DNA from: an uncultured Lachnospiraceae bacterium
Lineage (GTDB): Bacteria; Bacillota; Clostridia; Lachnospirales; Lachnospiraceae
Length of the DNA: 64,000 nucleotides
Assembly: GCA_949949005.1 (NCBI GenBank)
Contig: CATLHM010000005.1
Span: 1 to 64,000, forward strand
Direction: 5' to 3'
Under the pieces are notes generated by a model. That model worked only from the letters and a program-made list of their open reading frames with translations. It was not told where the DNA came from and ran no database searches. The number at the start of each line of letters is the position of its first letter. The first letter of the stretch is position 1. This document shows, piece after piece, positions 9,351 to 16,805 of this stretch. Position numbers and translations under genes: made by a program.

Positions 9351-10129
9351 CCCTCCATCACCTCTTTCGTCAGTGCGGCATACGCGGCCGATACTTTACC
9401 TGCGGGGTCATGGAGATAGATGCTCTTTCCCTCCGCGCTGGTCTCCGCCGCCCGCACGGAAAGAGGGATAATGCTCTCAAATATCCGCAGTTTCCCGTCA
9501 TAATTCATGTGAAGGAGTTCCACAATATCCCTTGCATAGTTGGTTCGCATGTCCGCCATTGTGATAAGTATCCCCGATATGGAAAGGCGCGGGTTGATCT
9601 GCCTCCTTACTTTCGCAATCGTGCGGATAAGCTGCTCCAGCCCCTTTATGGACAGGTACTGTGCCTGGACGGGGATAATCACCTGATCCGCCGCCGCAAG
9701 CGCATTGATGGTCAGCATACCGAGCGAAGGCATACAGTCCAGAATAATCGCATCGTATTCCCCACGCACCGTGTTCAGGTACTGCCGCAGGATGGTCTCC
9801 CGGCTCATGGTATTGACCAGCGTAACCTCCATGCCGGAAAGCTCAATGTTCGCGGGGAGCAGGTCTACGCCCTCCGCATGGTGGAGAATCCCGCTTCCGG
9901 GCGGGAGTGGCTCGTCCATGATTATCCCGCCCAGGATAGTCGCAAGCGTGGTCTCCATCTGGTCGGGCTGCTGGTATCCCAGGCTGGCAGTCATGGAACC
10001 CTGCGAATCAACGTCCACAAGCAGGACGCGCCTGCCCTCACGGGCAAGGCCAACCCCGATACTGATAGAGCTTACCGTTTTGGCACAGCCCCCTTTCTGG
10101 TTACATAAACAGTAGATTGTCGCCCCCAT
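9347..10129 (-). CDS. parA: ParA family partition ATPase
   Basis: Deviant Walker ATPase of 260 residues that positions DNA with ParB. Walker A reads NQKGGCAKTVSS, so the usual V-G-K-T-T is changed to C-A-K-T-V while both signature lysines are kept. Walker A' is VLLVDVDSQGS and Walker B is AIILDCMPSLG. The ATG at 10129 is preferred over an in-frame GTG at 10135 because AAAGGCGG lies 7 bases upstream of the ATG. It follows the DUF5348 gene without a gap and is coupled to parB. Confidence 0.93.
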   Translation of the reverse strand: MGATIYCLCNQKGGCAKTVSSISIGVGLAREGRRVLLVDVDSQGSMTASLGYQQPDQMETTLATILGGIIMDEPLPPGSGILHHAEGVDLLPANIELSGMEVTLVNTMSRETILRQYLNTVRGEYDAIILDCMPSLGMLTINALAAADQVIIPVQAQYLSIKGLEQLIRTIAKVRRQINPRLSISGILITMADMRTNYARDIVELLHMNYDGKLRIFESIIPLSVRAAETSAEGKSIYLHDPAGKVSAAYAALTKEVMEG

Positions 10130-10131
10130 AC

Positions 10132-10578
10132 TCACACCGCCTTTCTCACCCGGACGGTCAGCCCGTCCAGACGTACATTCTTATGGCCTACCAGATAATA
10201 GTCCTTTCCGTCATGCTCCACACTTGTCCACACCCAATAGGGCACTTCCTGGTAATCGTCTTTCACCAGCGCCTCAATGCCGCTCCCACTGGTATAATAA
10301 TGACCGCCTTTTGTCTCATACCTTCCGCTCCGGTTCTTATGCAGGTGGCTTGTCTCCATAACCGGGCGGGAAAGATATGCAATCCTGCCTGTCACATCCG
10401 AAAGTTTCTCCATGATCTCCCGGAGTTCAGTCTGGAGGAAAAGCTGCTGCCCGTCCTCATAGTCAATAGACAGCCCGCTCAGATCATCGTAATCCTCATA
10501 AGTGGAAAGCCTCAGCAGGCTCCTGATACTTCCGTTCAGTTTCTGGGCTTCCTTTAATACCATGTTTAAATCTGCCAT
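10132..10578 (-). CDS. DUF5348 domain protein
   Basis: Small soluble protein of 148 residues. The N-terminal half is helical (LNMVLKEAQKLNGSIRSLLRLS). The C-terminal half is a beta-rich module (SGRYETKGGHYYTSGSGIEALV...WVWTSVEHDGKDYYLVG) that I recognise as DUF5348, a module common on clostridial ICEs. The start at 10578 is chosen because GGAAGGCGG sits just upstream and the previous gene ends two bases before. It lies directly before parA in the same operon. Function unknown; a role in DNA or partner binding during partition would be a guess. Confidence 0.72.
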   Translation of the reverse strand: MADLNMVLKEAQKLNGSIRSLLRLSTYEDYDDLSGLSIDYEDGQQLFLQTELREIMEKLSDVTGRIAYLSRPVMETSHLHKNRSGRYETKGGHYYTSGSGIEALVKDDYQEVPYWVWTSVEHDGKDYYLVGHKNVRLDGLTVRVRKAV

Positions 10579-10580
10579 AT

Positions 10581-10817
10581 TCACACCGCCTTCCCGCTGC
10601 ATATTTCGGTTTCTTTTACTACAGCCTCTTTCGGGTCAGACCATATCCGGCCTGTCCTCTCTACCACAAGTTTTCCATCCTGCAAGGTTACAGACACCCT
10701 ATCGCCAACGGCAAAGCCCATATCACGCAGCCACTTCCCCTGCATCATAATCATTGGAACCGTAAGGTCTTTACCGTTTCCCCTTGCCCTGTAAACTGTC
10801 ATTTCTCTTGATTTCAT
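10581..10817 (-). CDS. SymE-like / AbrB-fold small protein
   Basis: Protein of 78 residues with the core VPMIMMQGKWLRDMGFAVGD, then RVSVTLQDGKLVVE, which matches the SymE toxin / SpoVT-AbrB swapped-hairpin pattern. In enterobacteria SymE is an SOS-regulated toxin-like protein; on ICEs similar proteins head the par operon and could be transcription regulators. AGGAGG precedes the ATG. It is the first gene of the leftward operon, directly downstream of the repeat-rich end of the element. Toxin activity is not implied by the sequence alone. Confidence 0.7.
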   Translation of the reverse strand: MKSREMTVYRARGNGKDLTVPMIMMQGKWLRDMGFAVGDRVSVTLQDGKLVVERTGRIWSDPKEAVVKETEICSGKAV

Positions 10818-10850
10818 TCGTACCTCCTGTTAAAATGGTGCAATAAGAAA

Positions 10851-11088
10851 TAGGACTAAATCAGCCGCGCAGACACGATACTTGTCCGCATGAAAAGCTA
10901 ATTTAGTCCTACCTAAACTCAAAAATATTCAGTTATCACCCCTTTTAGGCACACTTTTTACAACACCACTCGGCTTTGTGGTATATTAGTGTCAAGTTGC
11001 TTGATTTTCGGTTTTCTGGTTAAAAACAGGCCCGTCCTTATCCAATTTTGCTGTTTGCACAGCAACTTTTTCATAGGACTAAATCAGC
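10851..11088. repeat. Three copies of a 15-bp motif at the ICE end
   Basis: TAGGACTAAATCAGC occurs at 10851-10865 and 11074-11088 in direct orientation. An inverted copy with one mismatch (GCTAATTTAGTCCTA) lies at 10897-10911. The stretch 10818-11142 has no convincing gene and holds these motifs plus the inverted repeat below. They may be recombinase, repressor or partition binding sites. Confidence 0.7.
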
Positions 11089-11138
11089 GGAAACCCTTGA
11101 TTTTACTGGCTCCTTGCTAACTTGACACTATATTACCA
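10979..11138. repeat. Imperfect inverted repeat at the ICE terminus
   Basis: GGTATATTAGTGTCAAGTT at 10979-10998 is repeated in inverse as AACTTGACACTATATTACC at 11119-11137, with a perfect core TAGTGTCAAGTT/AACTTGACACTA. The outer copy lies within 6-10 bases of the junction with the protease gene, as expected for an end-binding site of an integrase. Confidence 0.65.
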
Positions 11139-11142
11139 TACG

Positions 11143-11148
11143 CCCCCC
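11143..11148. other. Junction between ICE and subtilisin gene
   Basis: Protease similarity reads up to Pro-Asn-Arg-Glu-Trp-Gly and then turns into A-Y-G-N-I-V-S-S-stop, inside a run of six C (G on the coding strand). Related clostridial proteases continue past this motif with another 10-20 residues (family knowledge). The run is the likely crossover site of the element occupying the left of the window. Confidence 0.6.
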
Positions 11149-12470
11149 ACTCCCGATTAGGATAGCTGTTCCCCGGCACCCGGTTTGCCCCCCGGATCAG
11201 ATAATTTTTCAGCTCCCTGCTCTCTACCCTGAGCTGGTTTCTTCTGACCACTGCCCACTCCAGAAAAAGCGCGGAAGCTCCCGCCGTCAGGGCCACGGCC
11301 AGGCTGGATCCCGTCCGCGGGCCGAGAATCGTGTCGATATTGACCCCCGGCGCACAGATATCCGGCTTAAATCGCCCGGTACGCGAAAAGCCCCTGCCCG
11401 ACTCGACCCAGAAGCTTCCGTTTTCATCGTTATAGGTGGTGGTGGTGATCACCTCCCGGGTATTGGCAGGCTCCGTAAGCGTTGTGTAGGGTGAGGGGCG
11501 CAAAAAGTACGTATCCCCCTGTAGGAACTCCTTAAGAGGCAGCCAGATATGGAAGCAGTTCTCCATGCTTCCTCCCGTAATCGTCACCTGAATCGTCCAC
11601 ACCCCCGGCGTGGGCGTTATGAACCGGAAAAAGATCAGTTCCTCTCCGGATCCCTGCTCCACCAGCACATGGTCTACCTGCACGCGGGAACTCTCATATA
11701 TAAAATTAAATTCCCTTCTCCCCTGCTCCCTGAAGTCCACCCGGGGAGTGACCTCGCCTCCCGGCGTGCGGATCGCAATGGCATGCTTGGCCGGTACGCT
11801 TCCCCACAGCTCCGCAATGAAGCCCGCCTGGTTCCCATCCACCCTGATCTCCACATTGTCAACGGTCTCTGCCAGCCCTTCAATGGAAGTTCCCATATAA
11901 TGATGGGCGGCATTCCCCTCATTACCGCCGCACACGATCACTGCCCGGCTTCTCCTTGTGGCAATCTGATTCAAATAGCTGGCAAGCACGGACTGTCCCC
12001 CATGTCCCCCCATATTGGTGCCAAGGGCAAAGCAGATCACAAGGGGCCGTATCAGAGCGACGGCATAGCTTTCCAGATAACGCAGTGCCACCAGAATATC
12101 GCTCTCCGCAAAAGCGGGCGTATCCTGGGACACCAGATAATAATCCTTCAGATATGGCTTCGCCTGGCGGAGCTTTACCATTACAATATCCGCCTCCGGC
12201 GCCGCCCCCAGAAAGCGCCGCCCACCTCCCAGGGAACTTCCTGCCGCCACGCTGGCGAGGGTGGTTCCGTGTCCGTTTTCATCCACACTAGGTACGATCT
12301 CCAGCGGGTTTGGGCTCTGAAGCGCCAGATTAATCACTTCCTGCCGGTATTCCGTACCGTAAATAATCCCTGCCGGCGGCTGTCCGGTCTGTATGGTCTG
12401 ATCCCAGATTCCCAGAATACGGGTACTGCCGTCCTGCTTCCGGAATACCTCATCCTCATAACGTATCCCC
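11143..12470 (-). pseudogene. Subtilisin-like (S8) protease, C-terminal part
   Basis: This is the larger piece of an interrupted clostridial subtilisin (Csp-like S8 family). It starts at I-R-Y-E-D-E-V-F just after the crossover G-run and carries the catalytic His (DENGHGTTLAS) and Ser (GPRTGSSLAVALTAGASA; the serine loop reads T-G-S-S instead of G-T-S-M). The catalytic Asp is on the other piece at 16325-16646. Joining the two at the shared GGGG restores the frame F-L-D-T-G-I-R-Y-E and a protein of at least 548 residues. An open frame could start at a TTG at 12481, but without the Asp it cannot be an active protease. Confidence 0.85.
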
Positions 12471-12477
12471 TCTCCTG

Positions 12478-14160
12478 TCAAGGATCTGCAACAATCTCCT
12501 CCTTTCCTTCCAGCAGCTCACTTTTCCCGAAGGCAAAGACCACCTTTACCCTGTGCTGCGGGTAAACCTCTATCCCGTGAACCAGCGTCCTTACAGCCTC
12601 CACCGTCAGTTCTTCCTCCCCGCTGCCCCTCACCAGGGTACGCAGGAAATGGTTCTTCCTGGCTGTTCCGGAATCTATCTCCTGGAGCTTCCCCACAATA
12701 ACCCTGCTCCTTTCCCGGATGGAAGCAGCATTTCTATCATTTTCCTCTTTCGCCCTTCTAAATTTTTCTTCCCCTATATCCCCCATGCGGTACTGCAAGT
12801 ATTGCTCGCTCCCTAGCTGCCTGATCCCGTCAAGCTTCCTTTCAAGCATGGCGAGCCTGCTGTTCCACTCCGCTTTTAATTTTTCCGCCTCCCGGCCGTT
12901 CAGCTCCACAATATCCTTCGGGCCTATCCCGGACAGGGTAAATTCCTGCCGGAGTACCTCTTTTATGATGCCGGTAAGGGTGTTCAGGGTTATGCTTTTT
13001 ACCCCGCACTTAAGGCTGTCTATCCTTTCGGAATTGGGGCATTTATAGCTGTATGTCCTGACCCTGTCCTTTGAGCTGAACTGTTTCACCGCCGAAACCC
13101 TCCTCATCTTTGATCCACATTCCCCGCAGTAAAGAATGCCTGCAAAGATATCCTCTTCCACCGGGATATTCGTGGAGAATCCGTCTTTGTTGCAGTATAT
13201 GGACGATTTCTCAAATCTTCCTGCCGCCTCAAAAAAAGTGTCTTCGCTGACGATGGCTTCATGGGTGTGCTCCTTTACCGACCAGTCCCCGGAATCGATA
13301 TCGTGCCTCTTCCTCATCATATAATCCTTCCCACAAGTGCGCCCCTGTACGAGGCAGCCCATATAGACCGGGTTCGTCAGGATCATTTTGACCGTTGCCC
13401 TGGCCCACTGTTCCAGTCCCTTATCCCCATAGCAGTAAACCTGCCCCGTTCTATGGTACTGCTCCGGTCTGGCTACCTTATTATCATAAAGCCATACAAC
13501 GATCTCTTTCATGTTTTTCCCTGAAAGGTATAATTCAAACATTTTCCTCACAATATCCGCAGCGGCCTCTTCTATAACAAGGCATCTCTTATCCCCAATC
13601 CATTCCACCTTGTAACCGTAAGGCGCTATGCCCCCCGTATAGCTGCCCTGCTCCCATTTGGCTCTCCGGCTGGCCTTTACCTTCACCGCAATATCCCTTG
13701 CGTACATTTCATTGACAAGGTTTTTCAGATTGATACCCATGTCCTCATTCCGGCCGGATATACCCATGCTGTCAAAATTGTCGGTAACGGCGATAAAGCG
13801 TACCCCCATGAAGGGAAATATCTTCTCGATATAATTCCCCGTCTCGATATGGTTCCTGCCGAACCTTGACAGATCCTTTACCACGATACAGTCAATTTTC
13901 CCCGTCCGTACGTCTCGCATCATGCGCTCAAACCCGTCCCTCTCAAAATTAGTCCCCGTCTTCCCTATATCCGTATAGGTATCATACAATTCCATGTCCG
14001 CCTGCCGCCCGATAAAATCCCTGGCAATCTCCACCTGTGTCTCTATGGATTCATTTTTCCTTTCTCCGGCATCCACGGAAAGCCGGGCATAAATGCCCGT
14101 GGAGTAAACCTTTTCAGGCTGCTTTTCTGTTTCCTGCTTCTTTCTGCACGTCCTTGCCAT
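12478..14160 (-). CDS. Large serine recombinase, second of a pair
   Basis: Site-specific recombinase of 560 residues. The N-terminal resolvase domain has IYARLSVDAGE with the nucleophilic Ser and KDLSRFGRNHIE. It is followed by the recombinase domain (about 190-290; GGIAPYGYK, VKMILTNPVYMG), a zinc ribbon (CGECGSK...CPNSERIDSLKC) and a coiled-coil region with a DUF4368-like end. The ATG directly abuts the stop of the first recombinase. The stop is only about 10 bases before the crossover run, so the gene reaches the element end. Paired recombinases with distinct N-terminal domains probably act together in integration and excision. Confidence 0.93.
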   Translation of the reverse strand: MARTCRKKQETEKQPEKVYSTGIYARLSVDAGERKNESIETQVEIARDFIGRQADMELYDTYTDIGKTGTNFERDGFERMMRDVRTGKIDCIVVKDLSRFGRNHIETGNYIEKIFPFMGVRFIAVTDNFDSMGISGRNEDMGINLKNLVNEMYARDIAVKVKASRRAKWEQGSYTGGIAPYGYKVEWIGDKRCLVIEEAAADIVRKMFELYLSGKNMKEIVVWLYDNKVARPEQYHRTGQVYCYGDKGLEQWARATVKMILTNPVYMGCLVQGRTCGKDYMMRKRHDIDSGDWSVKEHTHEAIVSEDTFFEAAGRFEKSSIYCNKDGFSTNIPVEEDIFAGILYCGECGSKMRRVSAVKQFSSKDRVRTYSYKCPNSERIDSLKCGVKSITLNTLTGIIKEVLRQEFTLSGIGPKDIVELNGREAEKLKAEWNSRLAMLERKLDGIRQLGSEQYLQYRMGDIGEEKFRRAKEENDRNAASIRERSRVIVGKLQEIDSGTARKNHFLRTLVRGSGEEELTVEAVRTLVHGIEVYPQHRVKVVFAFGKSELLEGKEEIVADP

Positions 14161-15816
14161 TTATACCTCTGCCCTCTTCCCGCCTTCCCTTTTTGATGCT
14201 GTATAGTCCTGTAAAGCCAGCATCTTATGGAATTCCTCCTTCCCGCGCAGCTCCACATAGACCTTTTTACCCTCGAATACCTCGATCCGGCTGATAAAAC
14301 ACAGCAGGGTATCACGGTCAAGCTCTGTCAGCCTCATGGCTTCCTTAAGCCGCTCCAGCTTCACGCCGCAGGCCACCCCGTTTCGGAATAATTTCCTGAT
14401 CATCTCTTCCTGTCTCTGCAGGGCCCTTTCCGTCTCCTCATATTTCTTCTCATAAATGGCGCGAAAGTTCTTAAAGTCCGTCTCTGTAATCAGGCCGGTC
14501 TTTAAGTCCTCATGCAGCCCTGCCCCCAGTTCCTGATACTTCTCCTGTTCCCTGCATAGCCTTTCCATTTCCTTGTCAAATCGGGCGACCTCCTCATAAT
14601 CCACTTCCACCCCGCGGATATGCTCTAACTGGCTGCACATATCCAGGAACACGGACGTATGCGTCTGCAGCGTCTGAAAGACCACCGCCTTCAGCTCTTC
14701 CTCCGGAATGCTGTGCCTTGTGCAGCCCTGCCCCCGGTTCCTTGTGGGACAGATGAAATAAACCTTCGATACGCCCTTATAGCGGTTCACCCTGCGGTAC
14801 ATGGGCTCCTTGCAGTCCCCGCAGAATAAGAGCCCCGAAAAGAGATGGGCGCAGATCCCGTCCGCCTTTGCCCTGGTGTCCACCTTAAAGAGTTCCTGCA
14901 CGGTTTCAAAATCCTCACGGGAAATGATGGCCTCATGGGTTCCTTCCACGCGGGCCCACTCCTCCCTGGGCTTCGCCACCGACTTCTTTACCTTGTAGTT
15001 GACCTTCCCGCTTTTCCCCTGCACCATGACCCCGGTGTACATCTCGTTGGTCAGTATCCGTTTTACTGCCACCGCCGACCATTTCGCGGTGGTCCCCACC
15101 CGGAAGCTGGTGGAATATTTCTCCCCAAGGGATTTTTTATATTCCATGGGGGAGAGCACCCCAAGCCCATCAAGCCTTAGCGCGATGGCCTGTGTACTCA
15201 TACCCTCAAGCTTCCATGCAAATATGTTCCTGACCACCTGCGCCGCATAGGCATCCGGGCAAAGTTTGTTTTTATCTTCCGCCGATTTCCGGTAGCCATA
15301 CACCGCAAAGGCCCCTATGAACTTCCCCTGTTCCCTTTTGCTCTTCTGGCTGCTCCTTACCTTCTGGGAAATGTCCCGGCAGTAGGAATCATTGATGAAA
15401 TTCTTTACCGGCACCACAAGGGATTTCGTGCTGCTGTCCGCATTTCGGCTGTCAAAGTTGTCTGTCAGGGCAATAAAACGCACATGAAAAGCCGGGAAGG
15501 TCTTCTGGATCAACCGCCCGGCTTCAATATAGTCTCGTCCTAACCTGGACAAATCTTTTACAATCACACAGTTCACATTCCCCGCTTCAATGTCGGCCAT
15601 CATCCGTTTAAATTCGGGCCGGTCGAAATTGGCCCCGGAATACCCGTCATCCACGTAGATGTCAAACAGCTCCATGTCCTCCTGCTCCCTGACATAGGAA
15701 CGCGCCATCTCCCTCTGCGAGCTTATGCTGTTGCTTTCCGATTTCATGCCCCCATCCATATCTTCCCTCGACAGGCGAAGATAAATGGCAGCAGAATATA
15801 AAATATGTTCTCTCAT
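14161..15816 (-). CDS. Large serine recombinase, first of a pair
   Basis: Site-specific recombinase of 551 residues. The N-terminal catalytic domain shows IYLRLSREDMDGG with the catalytic Ser, then DDGYSGANFDRPEF and VKDLSRLGRDYIE. Next come the recombinase domain (FAVYGYRKS, VKRILTNEMYTGVMVQGK), a zinc ribbon (CGDCKEPMYRR...CPTRNRGQGC), a long coiled coil (about 400-490) and a C-terminal DUF4368-like segment (FISRIEVFEGKKVYVEL). It is the leading gene of the two-gene operon and follows the control region with palindromes. Neither recombinase shows loss of key residues, so the element could still move. Confidence 0.93.
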   Translation of the reverse strand: MREHILYSAAIYLRLSREDMDGGMKSESNSISSQREMARSYVREQEDMELFDIYVDDGYSGANFDRPEFKRMMADIEAGNVNCVIVKDLSRLGRDYIEAGRLIQKTFPAFHVRFIALTDNFDSRNADSSTKSLVVPVKNFINDSYCRDISQKVRSSQKSKREQGKFIGAFAVYGYRKSAEDKNKLCPDAYAAQVVRNIFAWKLEGMSTQAIALRLDGLGVLSPMEYKKSLGEKYSTSFRVGTTAKWSAVAVKRILTNEMYTGVMVQGKSGKVNYKVKKSVAKPREEWARVEGTHEAIISREDFETVQELFKVDTRAKADGICAHLFSGLLFCGDCKEPMYRRVNRYKGVSKVYFICPTRNRGQGCTRHSIPEEELKAVVFQTLQTHTSVFLDMCSQLEHIRGVEVDYEEVARFDKEMERLCREQEKYQELGAGLHEDLKTGLITETDFKNFRAIYEKKYEETERALQRQEEMIRKLFRNGVACGVKLERLKEAMRLTELDRDTLLCFISRIEVFEGKKVYVELRGKEEFHKMLALQDYTASKREGGKRAEV

Positions 15817-15995
15817 TCCACGTGTTTCCTAACCTTATTATTCCTTAAGTCCGCCTGCTCCCTCTTCTGTAATCCTTCCTTTGATAAAAATATGTCAGGC
15901 CATCCGGCATTGTAACAGTCCAGGCATTTCATTATATTTCATGCAAGGTATGTCCTATTCCCCTCTTGTGGGCTGGGAAAAAGCCCTTATATTTT

Positions 15996-16144
15996 TTAAA
16001 TCATTCCATAAAATCCCGTACTTACTCCAAGTAATTCCGCCATCTGTTCCTGAGTATAATGCAGGTCTCTTCTTTTTATCAGAAGCCGGTTACCTATTTT
16101 TTATATAGTTCTCGTTCTTCTTTTTGCTTTCTTTTGTCGTTCAT
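15996..16144 (-). pseudogene. XRE-family repressor fragment with a frameshift
   Basis: An ATG at 16144 with AAGGA upstream encodes MNDKRKQKEERELYKK and then stops. One base shift in a run of six A continues as GNRLLIKRRDLHYTQEQMAE, LLGVSTGFYGMI, stop. This is the start of a Cro/CI-type helix-turn-helix (Q-E-Q-M-A-E-L-L-G-V-S). Members on related elements have the same opening with one more A and run on for about 60 further residues. It was probably the element's repressor. Confidence 0.7.
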
Positions 16145-16167
16145 CCTGATTATTCCTTCTTCCCAAT

Positions 16168-16239
16168 TTATATAGTACAATCTATATAAAAAATTTAGAA
16201 GAAACTATTAATCAATGTATTTAATACCTATAGGTATTA
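16168..16239. promoter_or_regulatory. Two palindromes in the recombinase control region
   Basis: TTATATAG and CTATATAA (16168-16175 / 16182-16189) form an inverted repeat. TAATACCTATAGGTATTA (16222-16239) is a perfect 18-bp palindrome. They lie in an AT-rich stretch between the repressor start and the element end and are candidate operators or integrase sites. The rest of 15817-16324 outside the repressor remnant shows no gene. Confidence 0.55.
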
Positions 16240-16324
16240 TTTCAGTATTTATAAATAACTTACGGCTTCTATTACATAATTTCTTTCGTACTTATTAACT
16301 CCCCCGACAATATAATAACACGCT

Positions 16325-16646
16325 CCCCCGTATCCAAGAAACCAATCACAACTCCCCTGCCGGTCAAGTTGAGGCTCCCTCCCTGAACCTTGCTGATCCC
16401 GGAGTTGATCAGGGCGGTAGGGTCAAAGCTGTCCTGGAGTCCATAGAGAGCCGGTATGGACGGATAAGTAAACTCATTGATGGACATAGGGCCGATCGTC
16501 TCCCGGTTTAAATAGACGATCCTGATATCTCCCCCTACTGGCTGAATCGTCACGTCGTCCGGTTTAGCCGCCACCCCTGCCGGCAATATAATATCCGAAA
16601 TAATATCATAATAATCATTTGAAACCGCTCTTTCCCGATCTGTCAT
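16325..16646 (-). pseudogene. Subtilisin-like (S8) protease, N-terminal part
   Basis: About 107 codons of the interrupted protease. It has a short propeptide-like N-terminus (MTDRERAVSNDYYDIISDII) without an obvious signal peptide, then GRGVVIGFLDTG with the catalytic Asp at residue 105. After the crossover run it reads into element sequence (E-R-V-I-I-L-S-G-E-L) and stops at 16272. The His and Ser belong to the piece at 11143-12470. Related clostridial proteases process cortex-lytic enzymes or other substrates; the native role here is unknown and presumably lost. Confidence 0.85.
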
Positions 16647-16729
16647 TTTCCGCTTTTTGTAACAGTCTGCCTATCCTTATCCTGTTACTCTCCTTCTTAT
16701 CCCCGTTACTGTATCTATATGAGGGGTCA

Positions 16730-16757
16730 AAAAAAAGGTGCCTTCCGGCACCTTTTT
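16730..16757. terminator. Bidirectional terminator downstream of the ClpX-like gene
   Basis: A-run, GGTGCC, TTCC loop, GGCACC, T-run: a compact stem with A/T tracts on both sides. It separates the ClpX-like gene from the protease promoter region. Confidence 0.85.
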
Positions 16758-16805
16758 ACTTTATAGGAGGTATGAGCGCGCATCCAAAACAGGCCCGCTC
16801 CCTTT

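Larger units (their letters stand above)
12467..16329. mobile_element. 3.86-kb serine-recombinase element inserted in the protease gene
   Basis: The element splits the subtilisin gene after the Asp-Thr-Gly codons. Coding strand at the N-terminal junction: GGATACGGGGGAGCG (run at 16325-16329). At the C-terminal junction: GGAGAGGGGATACG (run at 12467-12470). Fusing the outer flanks gives GGATACGGGGATACG and restores the protease frame, so the exchange took place in the G-run. It contains two large serine recombinases, a decayed XRE repressor and an AT-rich control region, and no other cargo. It may be a minimal transposon or a deletion remnant of a larger ICE. Confidence 0.82.

Noticed and set aside
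15881-16108. Plus-strand open frame in the recombinase control region
   Set aside because: The minus strand of the same stretch encodes a recognisable helix-turn-helix remnant; the plus frame has no ribosome site.
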